Assembly: GCA_029557025.1 (NCBI GenBank)
Contig: JAKPRU010000112.1
Span: 1 to 18,178, forward strand
Direction of reading: 5' to 3'
DNA: 18,178 nucleotides
Source of the DNA: Candidatus Omnitrophota bacterium
GTDB lineage: Bacteria; Hinthialibacterota; Hinthialibacteria; Hinthialibacterales; JAKPRU01
Every line of letters begins with the position of its first letter. Position 1 is the stretch's first letter. The translations under genes were made by a program, and so were the position numbers. Positions 6,808-14,138 of the stretch are shown here, piece after piece. The notes under the pieces are model-generated. The model had not been told where the DNA came from, searched no databases, and saw nothing but the letters and a program-made list of their open reading frames with translations.

Positions 6808-7479
6808 ATGTCCCCCATCGACACAAAACCGTTAGTCGCCTTGCAGGAACAACTGGCCGGATTGGTCTCGCTGAAAAATCAGCTGCCTGCATGGAAAAAA
6901 ATCCGAACCGTGGCAGGCTGCGATGTCTCTTGCCGAAAGCACGGAAAAACCGGATATGCCGCCATTGTTGTCCTTTCGTTCCCAGATTTGAAATACCTGG
7001 CCCGGCGGACCGCTGTGGGACCTCTGGAGTTCCCGTACATCCCCGGACTCTTGTCCTTCCGGGAATTGCCCCTCCTGCTGGAATGCTGGCAAAATCTGGA
7101 AGAGAAACCCGATGCGGTGATTTGCGACGCACAGGGATTTGCTCACCCGCGCGGGGCGGGACTGGCCTCACATTTTGGTGTGGCAACCGGCGCCGTCACC
7201 GTCGGATGCGCAAAAACACGATTGACAGGCGAGTTCGAGCAACCGGACACGGAACGGGGAAGTCGGTCCGATCTCGTTCTCAATAACAAAAAAATCGGAG
7301 AAGTACTTCGGACACAAGACGGGATAAAACCCCTGTTTATCAGCCCCGGCCACCGGATCGACTTCCGCCACGCATCGGAACTGATCCTTCGGGTCACCCC
7401 GATGTTCCGTCTTCCGGAACCGATTCGGGCAGCACATCGCCTTGTGAATCAACTGCGAATGGAACACAATGACCGTTGA
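6808..7479 (+). CDS. nfi: Endonuclease V (deoxyinosine 3' endonuclease)
   Basis: Endonuclease V cuts the second phosphodiester bond 3' of deoxyinosine, starting repair of deaminated adenine. The 223-aa protein follows the family closely: VAGCDVS (Asp39), PYIPGLLSFRE (wedge Tyr77 and Glu86), VICDAQGFAHPR (Asp107), GLASHFGVATG, TVGCAKTRLTGEF (Lys136), KPLFISPGHRIDF and the C-terminal YRLPEP-like FRLPEPIRAAH. Spacing agrees with the catalytic Asp43, Glu89, Asp110 and Lys139 of the Thermotoga enzyme as I recall it. The protein is full length. The ribosome-binding site is weak. The downstream YihY gene begins 15 bp after the stop, so the two are probably cotranscribed. Confidence 0.93.
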   Translation: MSPIDTKPLVALQEQLAGLVSLKNQLPAWKKIRTVAGCDVSCRKHGKTGYAAIVVLSFPDLKYLARRTAVGPLEFPYIPGLLSFRELPLLLECWQNLEEKPDAVICDAQGFAHPRGAGLASHFGVATGAVTVGCAKTRLTGEFEQPDTERGSRSDLVLNNKKIGEVLRTQDGIKPLFISPGHRIDFRHASELILRVTPMFRLPEPIRAAHRLVNQLRMEHNDR

Positions 7480-7494
7480 AAGGAGAATCGGATC

Positions 7495-8931
7495 ATGGCT
7501 CTCCAGGAACAACTCCAGGCTTTCAGTGAATGGTGGCAGCGAACACGATCCTTTCTTCGGCGTGGCCTTTGGGAGGATGAAAGCCCGGCGCCGGTCAAAC
7601 CGGGCATTCGGGCATTCTTGCGGTTTATTGTCCTCGTATTCAGGGAGTTCAATCGGGACGATTGTCTCATGCGAGCCTCCGCTCTCACCTATATCTCTCT
7701 CCTTGCCATTGTACCGATTCTGGCCATCATGTTCGCCACGTCGCGCGGTTTCGGCTTGGATGACACAGACCAGCTGATTCAGAAACTGCTCAGTCTCGGC
7801 CCGGCAGCGGAAAGCAGTGTCAACCAATCCGCCGGGACTGTCATCCGAAACGGTTTCAGTGAATCCATCCAGGAGGCCGCTAAATTCATTCAGGAAAGAG
7901 TGCAGAATATCGACTTCAAGGCCTTGGGGGTATTTGGCGTTTTGGGATCTATTCTCACGGCTTTCCTGGCGATCGGAAGTGCGGAGGAAGCATTCAACCG
8001 GATCTGGGGAGTCAGTCATGGTCGATCTATCTGGCGGCGATTCAGCGACTACCTGAGTGTGCTTATGCTTGGCCCCCTGCTGATTTATTTCTCCCTTCAG
8101 CAGAGCAGGGAAGTGATCAGCCGTGTTGTGAAAAACGAATTCTTCAACGTGGATATCCCGGCAAGTATCACAAATATCAGCCAGCCGATTCTGGCGCTGA
8201 TTGCCGCTTCTTTGGCCTTCACATTCGTTTACATCTTTTTACCGAATACTCGCGTCAAGTTGCGGTATGCCCTGGCCGGCGGATTTCTTGGGGGAACGCT
8301 TTGGCAGTTTTCGCAATGGGTCTATGTGAAGTTTCAGGTCGGCGTCGCAAACTACAGCGCTCTGTATGGAACCCTGTCCGCTCTCCCCATCTTTCTGGTG
8401 TGGATTTATCTGAGCTGGCTGATTCTTCTGTTCTGCGCAGAGGCAACCTTTTGCCTGGAGAATTACAAGCGACTGTCACGGGAATTCCTCGATGTCAACC
8501 TCTCCATGAGAGATCGCGAATCCATCGCGTTGTGGATGACCGCCCGTGTCGCCGAATCCTACTACAGGAACTCTCCTCGCTGGAATGTTAAACGGTTCAG
8601 CGATGCCCTTCGGTTGCGCGATTCGGTTACCATGGAGGTTCTGCAACCTTTGCTGCAAAAAGAGATTCTCCTGGTCCTTGCAGATTCGGAACAGTCCATC
8701 GTGCCGGGACGAGACCCGTCTACCATTCGACTCTCCGAAATCCTGGATGCCATCGCGAAATTCGGCGATCAGATCCCGCCGGGAGGGGATGACTCGCTGC
8801 TTCTCTCGGCAATCGACCACAGAAAACGGATGAAATATCTCGGCGAAAACCAAGCCGATACGACCGTGACCGAGTTTTTGCGGAGAACCTTCTCCGGAGG
8901 GGATGCCCGAGATCAGCCGGAGCCGGAATGA
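7495..8931 (+). CDS. YihY/BrkB family inner-membrane protein with long cytosolic C-terminus
   Basis: The protein belongs to the YihY/virulence factor BrkB family, once mislabelled ribonuclease BN; its transported substrate is not established. The core (about residues 40-325) has the family pattern: DDCLMRASALTYISLLAIVPILAI near the first membrane helix, then AFLAIGSAEEAFNRIWGVSHGRSIWRRFSDYLSVLMLGPLLIY, FVYIFLPNTRVKLRYALAGG and FQVGVANYSALYGTLSALPIFLVWIYLSWLILL. About six membrane segments are visible. Residues from about 330 to 478 form a hydrophilic tail, including a winged-helix-like stretch near RVAESYYRNSPRWNVKRFSDALRL, that the 290-aa E. coli YihY lacks. GAAAGGAGAA precedes the ATG. The gene ends 4 bp from the stop of the convergent YceI gene. 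Confidence 0.88.
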   Translation: MALQEQLQAFSEWWQRTRSFLRRGLWEDESPAPVKPGIRAFLRFIVLVFREFNRDDCLMRASALTYISLLAIVPILAIMFATSRGFGLDDTDQLIQKLLSLGPAAESSVNQSAGTVIRNGFSESIQEAAKFIQERVQNIDFKALGVFGVLGSILTAFLAIGSAEEAFNRIWGVSHGRSIWRRFSDYLSVLMLGPLLIYFSLQQSREVISRVVKNEFFNVDIPASITNISQPILALIAASLAFTFVYIFLPNTRVKLRYALAGGFLGGTLWQFSQWVYVKFQVGVANYSALYGTLSALPIFLVWIYLSWLILLFCAEATFCLENYKRLSREFLDVNLSMRDRESIALWMTARVAESYYRNSPRWNVKRFSDALRLRDSVTMEVLQPLLQKEILLVLADSEQSIVPGRDPSTIRLSEILDAIAKFGDQIPPGGDDSLLLSAIDHRKRMKYLGENQADTTVTEFLRRTFSGGDARDQPEPE

Positions 8932-8935
8932 CCCA

Positions 8936-9685
8936 TCATAGCGATTCCGAATCGGGAGAACCTGTCGTGATATCAGGCGTCGCCGACTCGACAGTGGCTG
9001 ACTCCACTGTCGCGGAACAAACCGGCGGAGATGGAATCCGGTAACTCCAGAGAGGCGAGTCCGGCGAAACAATGCTTCCACGCGCTAAAAGATGTGTGGT
9101 AATGACCGGCGTGGGACTGATCCGGGCCATCCAATGCGGTGGAATGACCATCCCGAAATCTCTTATATCGATCTCGAACTCGCTGTCGATTCGCAGCCGC
9201 GCATCGGCATCTCCCAGATGGTGCGGAGGCATGTAACAAAGGGTCGCAGCAACCGAGATTTCATGGGTGATCCCACGGATTTCAAGGACCCCCTCCGCTA
9301 CCGCTTCCACCTCACGAGACACCCCAAACACACTTTCATCGGATATCAATCGGTTGATCGTCAGACGCGCCAGCGGGTGATACTCCGCGTTCAACCATTC
9401 CGGCGACCGGATGCTCTCATCCCGAACGGTGACCCCGGACCGAAACGAGCCTGTCTCGACCACCACTTCGCCCGATGCAGCTGAAATCAGCTGACTCGGC
9501 ATTTTCAGGATTCCATTAACGGATCGTGTCCGGGCAATCAGCAACTCCGCCGGCGCATTCGACTCGAACACGACAATGTTCTCTTCCGGCTTCCAGCGAT
9601 TGAAAACCACCCCCTGGGCCGAGACCGAGTTTGCAAGCATAAGCCATGCCGTTGCACAGATCAAACATTTCCAGAAATATCGCAT
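8936..9685 (-). CDS. Secreted YceI-domain protein
   Basis: The protein begins with a Sec signal peptide (MRYFWKCLICATAWLMLANSVSAQG, cleavage likely after residue 23). Then comes a YceI-like lipocalin-type beta-barrel domain (about 25-205): FNRWKPEENIVVFESNAPAELLIARTRSVNG, a stretch with SPEWLNAEYHPLARLTINRL, GVLEIRGITHEISVAATL and a final strand region DSEFEIDIRDFGM. YceI proteins bind isoprenoid-like amphiphiles in the periplasm; the ligand here is not known. The last 40 residues are a Ser/Thr/Pro/Glu-rich tail with the tandem repeat SATVESATVESAT. An in-frame TTG start at 9700 adds five residues, but the ATG at 9685 gives the better signal peptide. It follows the esterase gene by 25 bp and is probably cotranscribed with it. 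Confidence 0.82.
   Translation of the reverse strand: MRYFWKCLICATAWLMLANSVSAQGVVFNRWKPEENIVVFESNAPAELLIARTRSVNGILKMPSQLISAASGEVVVETGSFRSGVTVRDESIRSPEWLNAEYHPLARLTINRLISDESVFGVSREVEAVAEGVLEIRGITHEISVAATLCYMPPHHLGDADARLRIDSEFEIDIRDFGMVIPPHWMARISPTPVITTHLLARGSIVSPDSPLWSYRIPSPPVCSATVESATVESATPDITTGSPDSESL
8989..9012. repeat. Perfect 9-bp hairpin inside the YceI tail coding region
   Basis: CGACAGTGG (8989-8997) and CCACTGTCG (9004-9012) are exact inverted copies around a 6-nt loop. The hairpin lies in the SATVESATVESAT coding repeat and also about 57 nt downstream of the convergent yihY stop, so it could slow transcription from both sides. No T-run follows. Confidence 0.55.
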
Positions 9686-9710
9686 TCGAGTCGAACCCAA
9701 AACGGATAGT

Positions 9711-10784
9711 TTATTTCCGGGTATCGCCTTTCAGGTGAAAATCCATCCACTCATAAGCGCGTTGGCGAACCGGATCGGGAAATCCGTGGCCGGAATTGTG
9801 CATAATGTTATCCACACAATTCCCTGCGTTGTATATCTTTTCATACACTTCGCGGACCCGATCCATGCACGGCACAACACTTTTCGAATTCGGGAAAATC
9901 TCGTCATTGTACGCGGAGCAGTTGAGAAACGGCCGGGGCGCGATCAACGAAATCACCTCGTCGAAATCGAACGGTATTTTGCCGTCTTTGAGAAAGGGCC
10001 GCAGACGCGGTACAAAAACAAACCATTCTTCACGTGCCCAGCGAAACGGATTCGGATCATCCCGGATGGGAAGCACTCCACAGCTGGAAACCGCACACCG
10101 AATGCGTGAATCGTAAGCCGCCAGGTAAACGCTCCCATATCCGCCATGGGAATGCCCGATTACCCCGATATGTTCTCGGTCGCACTCCGGGCGCGTGCAG
10201 AGATAATCGACGGCCCGCATGGATTCCCATACCATAATTCCCAATGCATTCCAATCCGGGTATTTCTTGTAAATCTCCTTTGTGTCAAAGGCCTCCAATC
10301 CCTGCCCGATCCGTTCCCCTGCCGTGATTCCGTCCGGCGCTAACACCACATACCCGCGCTCCACCAGGTGAAGTCCGATCGACATGGATTTATTTCCGGT
10401 GAGTCCAACAACCTCCCCCTTTCCTTCCGGGACCGTTTGATGCAGCGCCACAACCGACGGAGCCGTTCCCTGAATCTCTTTGGGAATAAGCAAATACGCG
10501 GGAACCCGCTCGGTCGGGAGTGTGTTGTAGGTCACTCGGATACGGCGATAGGGTCCCATGTCCTCTTCGCCTTCCACCTTGGCATCGAGGGGACAAACCT
10601 TTTTGGGAAACGGACCGAGAAAATCATCAAGAATCGCCCGAATCGCCGACCGTTTCTGTTCCCACTGATCCACCGTGGTAATCGGTTCCTGATTCCCCGG
10701 CGGATTCAGTATGAGCAATGGATTTGATTCCTGCGCCCCCAGAGCGGACAACACAAACACACCGGCAAACAAAATCGGGCACAT
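9711..10784 (-). CDS. Secreted alpha/beta-hydrolase (acetyl xylan esterase/dienelactone hydrolase-like)
   Basis: The 357-aa protein starts with a signal peptide (MCPILFAGVFVLSALGAQ), so it acts outside the cytoplasm. The alpha/beta-hydrolase core has the nucleophile elbow GHSHGG (Ser212), the acid in SAYNDEIFPNS (Asp294) and the base in NSGHGFPD (His333), a complete triad. LHQTVPEGKGEVVG near residue 115 is the oxyanion-side loop, and YVVLAPDGITAGER is the strand and loop before the elbow. Together these point to the large family of predicted acetyl xylan esterase or dienelactone hydrolase-like enzymes common in polysaccharide degraders; the ester substrate cannot be read. AGGAGG stands 7 nt before the ATG, which settles the start. 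The YceI gene follows by 25 bp, and the amidohydrolase operon diverges from it. Confidence 0.87.
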   Translation of the reverse strand: MCPILFAGVFVLSALGAQESNPLLILNPPGNQEPITTVDQWEQKRSAIRAILDDFLGPFPKKVCPLDAKVEGEEDMGPYRRIRVTYNTLPTERVPAYLLIPKEIQGTAPSVVALHQTVPEGKGEVVGLTGNKSMSIGLHLVERGYVVLAPDGITAGERIGQGLEAFDTKEIYKKYPDWNALGIMVWESMRAVDYLCTRPECDREHIGVIGHSHGGYGSVYLAAYDSRIRCAVSSCGVLPIRDDPNPFRWAREEWFVFVPRLRPFLKDGKIPFDFDEVISLIAPRPFLNCSAYNDEIFPNSKSVVPCMDRVREVYEKIYNAGNCVDNIMHNSGHGFPDPVRQRAYEWMDFHLKGDTRK

Positions 10785-11138
10785 TATCTATCCTCCTGAC
10801 AGCAGATTCTTCGTCAATCGGTCTCCGTCCATCACACCACGCCAGCAGTCGGGGAAACAGCCTCCGCCGGCCAGGTTGCCGACCAGGCGGCATTCCCGGT
10901 TCTCAGCATGGTCACCGGAGACCGATCGATCGTGACTGTCGCATCGTAAATCATATTTTCTGCAACCTTCTTGATAGCGATCTCGGCATTGGGCTGCGGA
11001 CAGATCGTGCCAGACTATTCGTTGTCGGTCCAGGTGAAGGCGCAGGACCCGTGCGATATCGAGGGTCTGACGCTCGACAGACGGATGGAGTTGGGGCTAT
11101 GCTCATGGCGCAAGAAAACTCATCCTTGGAGGAACGTG
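10785..11138. other. 354-nt divergent intergenic region, no convincing gene
   Basis: This region separates the esterase (-) from the amidohydrolase operon (+). The only definite signals are the two ribosome-binding sites at its ends. A 40-codon minus-strand frame (10832-10954, MIYDATVTIDRSPVTML...) has no clear ribosome-binding site. The amidohydrolase frame is open upstream to a TTG at 10971, but that extension precedes the Tat signal and is unlikely to be translated. No clear promoter was found by eye. Confidence 0.5.
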
Positions 11139-12581
11139 ATGGAGTCAGGCAGGCAGGAAATCAGCAGGCGCGCAACAATCAAGGGAGCCGGTCTTTTCGG
11201 AGCGGCAGCGATGTTGGGGGCAACCGGAGCGGGAGCGGCTTCTCCCATCCCGTTCGGATCCATAAATACCTGGTCCGAGATCGCCCGGAAAGTCGTTCAG
11301 ACTCCGTTTGTCGATACACATGAGCATCTTCTCGAAGAGAAAACTCGTCTCAACGGGAAAAGTTCTCGTATCCAGGCTAATGACTGGTCTTTTCTGCTCA
11401 GCCACTATCTTGACTCCGACCTGTTCTGCGCGGGAATGACCGAACAGGAAATGAACCGATTCAAGTCTGCCGAGACCGATCCGATTGCCAAATGGAAAAT
11501 CCTGGAACCCTATTGGCCCGCGGTCAGAAACACCGGCTATGGTCAGGCGGTCGCCATTGCCTTCGAGCAACTTTATGACGTGGATGAGCTGTCCGCCGAG
11601 ACGGTGAGCAAAATCCAAAGCGCGTACGAGCAACTCATCCGTCCCGGATTCTATAGAAAAGTCCTTGTCGAAACGGCGAACCTGGATTCCTGCCAGGTAA
11701 ACTCTCTGGAAGGTAGCGCGTTCCAGGAGTCCGATCAGCCGCTTCTGCTGATGCAGGATATCAGCTTTCTCGGAATGCACATCGGCCCGGAAATCGGCAA
11801 CCTCAGCGCCCCCACCGGAATCGATGTAAAAGACCTGTCCGACTGGCACAAAGTGATTGACTGGTGGTTTGACAAGTATGCGAAATACGCCGTCGCGGTC
11901 AAATCCCAGGCCGCCTACGGGCGCGATATCGACTATGCGGATGTGCCCGCCGAACAGGCAGAACCCATTTTCAAGCGTGTCCTGAACGGCGAAAAACTCT
12001 CCAGGGAGGAAAGCAAACCCATGGAGGATCACCTTTTCTGGTATGCCGTCCGAAAAGCGACCGCCTGCAACCTGCCCGTGAAACTCCACACCGGTTATTA
12101 CGCCGGGCACGGTGGAAGAATGCCGCTCTCACGCCTGATGAAAAATCCCGATTCCGCCGTAGAACTCTGCCGAATCGCACCGGAAACCCCATTCATTTTC
12201 ATGCACATCGGCTATCCCTTCTACGAGGAAATGATCAGCGTCGCCAAGCATTATCCGAACGCTCACATCGATATGTGCTGGGCCTGGATTGTCAGCCCGT
12301 CTGCGAGCACAAACTTCCTGAAATCCTACTTGGGAGCAGCGCCGGCAAACAAAGTCCTGACGTTTGGCGGCGACTACATTCCGGTCGAGCCGGTGGTCGG
12401 TCATGCGGCAATCGCTCGTACAGGAGTGATCTGCGCGCTGGGTCAGCTGTGCGATGAGGGCTGGCTGGATCAAAAACGGGCGCTGGACCTGGTGGAACCG
12501 ATTATGTGCGGAAATGCACGACGCATTTTCCACCTGGATGAAAAGCGACGCCATCTCGAAAAGGTTCCCTGGAAAGCATGA
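11139..12581 (+). CDS. Tat-exported amidohydrolase-superfamily protein
   Basis: The 480-aa protein begins MESGRQEISRRATIKGAG, a twin-arginine signal (SRRATIK, residues 9-15) with a hydrophobic stretch and AGA cleavage near residue 33, so it is exported folded, probably with bound metal. The mature part resembles the amidohydrolase 2 (ACMSD/LigW-like) group: HxH in PFVDTHEHLL (His61, His63), His317 in VKLHTGYY, His356 in IFMHIGYPF and Asp412 in FGGDYIP. The C-terminal NARRIF is the usual family end. The family covers hydrolases, decarboxylases and isomerases, so no substrate is proposed. ATG 11139 is chosen because GGAGG lies 6 nt upstream and it places the Tat motif correctly. Its stop overlaps the next start (ATGA), indicating translational coupling. 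Confidence 0.85.
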   Translation: MESGRQEISRRATIKGAGLFGAAAMLGATGAGAASPIPFGSINTWSEIARKVVQTPFVDTHEHLLEEKTRLNGKSSRIQANDWSFLLSHYLDSDLFCAGMTEQEMNRFKSAETDPIAKWKILEPYWPAVRNTGYGQAVAIAFEQLYDVDELSAETVSKIQSAYEQLIRPGFYRKVLVETANLDSCQVNSLEGSAFQESDQPLLLMQDISFLGMHIGPEIGNLSAPTGIDVKDLSDWHKVIDWWFDKYAKYAVAVKSQAAYGRDIDYADVPAEQAEPIFKRVLNGEKLSREESKPMEDHLFWYAVRKATACNLPVKLHTGYYAGHGGRMPLSRLMKNPDSAVELCRIAPETPFIFMHIGYPFYEEMISVAKHYPNAHIDMCWAWIVSPSASTNFLKSYLGAAPANKVLTFGGDYIPVEPVVGHAAIARTGVICALGQLCDEGWLDQKRALDLVEPIMCGNARRIFHLDEKRRHLEKVPWKA

Positions 12582-14128
12582 GGGTTTTTGGGACACATAG
12601 AAATGACAGGGCGGTTCGTGAGTGGCCCCGACCCTGGACTGTTCTCCTGTCTCTGGCTCTCTCTCTTGCCGCGTTCTGGGTACTGTGGCAACTGCGCTCC
12701 TGGAATCTCTGGAACGGCGACGGGGAGTTTTGCTGCAAACAAACCGTCGGGCAAAGCACCTTCGCAATTACCTTATCGCGTTGTCCGCTTTCGCACCTGG
12801 GATACCGATACCTCTTTCGGATTCTGCGCCCGATCACGAATCTCTGGGTAGAGGATATCATCGCGCTTTCTTCCTGCATGGCGGGTGTTGTCTACTTGTG
12901 GGCAACCGTTCTGCTTGCGCGACGTCTTTTCTCGCGAACAATCAACCGGATTCTTCTGACAGCGTTCTGTTGTTCCTCCATGGTTCTTCAGGTCTTCTGC
13001 GGACACATTGAGTTCTATCCCTGGACCTGCACCTTCCTGATGATTTTTATTTTCTCAGGCTGGTTGTATCTGAACGGAACATTTTCCATCTTCTGGCCGA
13101 GTTTCTTGCTGGTGCTGGCGACTGCGCTTCATTCCAGCGCGGTGTTCTACTTCCCCGGCGTCCTGGCCCTGGAATGTTTCCGGCAAGTGCGTGAATCGAA
13201 AAACCGGCCGCGTGTCGTGTTTCATTGTCTTCTCAGTCTCGTCCTCTTCGTCTGTGCGGCGCCGTTTCACCGTTACAGAGAGCAGTTCATCGCTTTCCTG
13301 TCGGTCTGCGTCATCCTGTGGATCGTTTGGGGAAAGGCCCCGGCGAAGATTCGGGAATGGCGACAGGGAATGGGGCCATGGCTTCTGGCGCTCTCACCCT
13401 GGCTTCTCTACTTCTCAATCCGAACAGCGTTGGGATTCTACGCCGAACCGATCCTTCACCACATCGCCCCCGCCGGTGAGCCGTACGATCACGGTTCATT
13501 CCTGTATACGTTCTGGTCACGTGACCACTTGGAGGATAAACTAACTTTCCTCTGGTGGCTGGCGCCGTTCGCTATTCCGGTCGGTTTGCTCGTCTTGATC
13601 TCATTCGGTAAAGAATGCCTGAAAAACGGTTGGCTGGTTTTTCTGATTGTTCTCTCTGTGTGTGGGCTAATCTGGGGAATCCTTTTCTATCCGCAGTTGC
13701 GGATTCGAGACTGGGACCTGTTTACCACAGTAGCGATTCCTTTCAATCTTCTTGTGGGATATGGTGTACTGATTCTATGGAAACGAGGCCGGGTTTACCT
13801 GACATTTATGATACTGGCTCATCTGACTATCAGCATTCCGCTCATTATCGACAACGCGGATCTTCTCGTCGGACGGGGATATGTCACACTGGAATGTGAA
13901 ACACAGCCGGTGTCGGCAGAGGTGTATGTCCGGGGCTTGCCGATTGGATTTACCCCGCTGACAATGCAGAATATCCGGTCCGGCCGCGCGCGGATTGTAC
14001 TCATCCCGCAAAGCCGGGACTACCTGTCTGTGCAACGGCGATATAACCTGAAACCGGGAGAACACCTGCGGATCTCCGAAACATTGCCCCCTCGCCCGCC
14101 GCGAACACCTGTACAGAAACAGGAGTGA
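12578..14128 (+). CDS. Polytopic GT-C-like membrane protein with C-terminal PEGA domain
   Basis: The 516-aa protein has roughly ten hydrophobic segments between residues 20 and 430. After the first (about 20-38) comes the loop SWNLWNGDGEFC with Asp48 and Glu50, the position where GT-C glycosyltransferases (ArnT, PMT, oligosaccharyltransferase types) carry their catalytic acidic residue. The membrane part ends near IIDNADLLVGRG, and the last 70 or so residues (YVTLECETQPVSAEVYVRGLP, then IGFTPLTMQNIRSGRARIVLIP) form a PEGA domain, a small beta-sandwich common on surface proteins. The tail is Pro-rich. The GT-C assignment rests on topology and one loop, so it is moderate. Start ATG overlaps the amidohydrolase stop by 4 bp; the URO-D-like gene starts 10 bp after its stop. 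Confidence 0.75.
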   Translation: MRVFGTHRNDRAVREWPRPWTVLLSLALSLAAFWVLWQLRSWNLWNGDGEFCCKQTVGQSTFAITLSRCPLSHLGYRYLFRILRPITNLWVEDIIALSSCMAGVVYLWATVLLARRLFSRTINRILLTAFCCSSMVLQVFCGHIEFYPWTCTFLMIFIFSGWLYLNGTFSIFWPSFLLVLATALHSSAVFYFPGVLALECFRQVRESKNRPRVVFHCLLSLVLFVCAAPFHRYREQFIAFLSVCVILWIVWGKAPAKIREWRQGMGPWLLALSPWLLYFSIRTALGFYAEPILHHIAPAGEPYDHGSFLYTFWSRDHLEDKLTFLWWLAPFAIPVGLLVLISFGKECLKNGWLVFLIVLSVCGLIWGILFYPQLRIRDWDLFTTVAIPFNLLVGYGVLILWKRGRVYLTFMILAHLTISIPLIIDNADLLVGRGYVTLECETQPVSAEVYVRGLPIGFTPLTMQNIRSGRARIVLIPQSRDYLSVQRRYNLKPGEHLRISETLPPRPPRTPVQKQE

Positions 14129-14138
14129 ATAGACATCC

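Noticed and set aside
5507..7186. 559-codon minus-strand frame
   Set aside because: It runs antisense through rplM, rpsI and endonuclease V, all clearly real on the plus strand. Its translation is Arg/Ser/Pro-rich with no domain and no ribosome-binding site.
10785..10830. TTGACG upstream of the esterase as a -35
   Set aside because: The -10 would fall on the ribosome-binding site and ATG.
10971..11138. N-terminal extension of the amidohydrolase from a TTG
   Set aside because: It would bury the twin-arginine signal in the middle of the protein, and GGAGG marks the ATG at 11139.
11145..12110. 321-codon minus-strand frame
   Set aside because: It is antisense to the amidohydrolase, which has a Tat signal, metal ligands and a ribosome-binding site.
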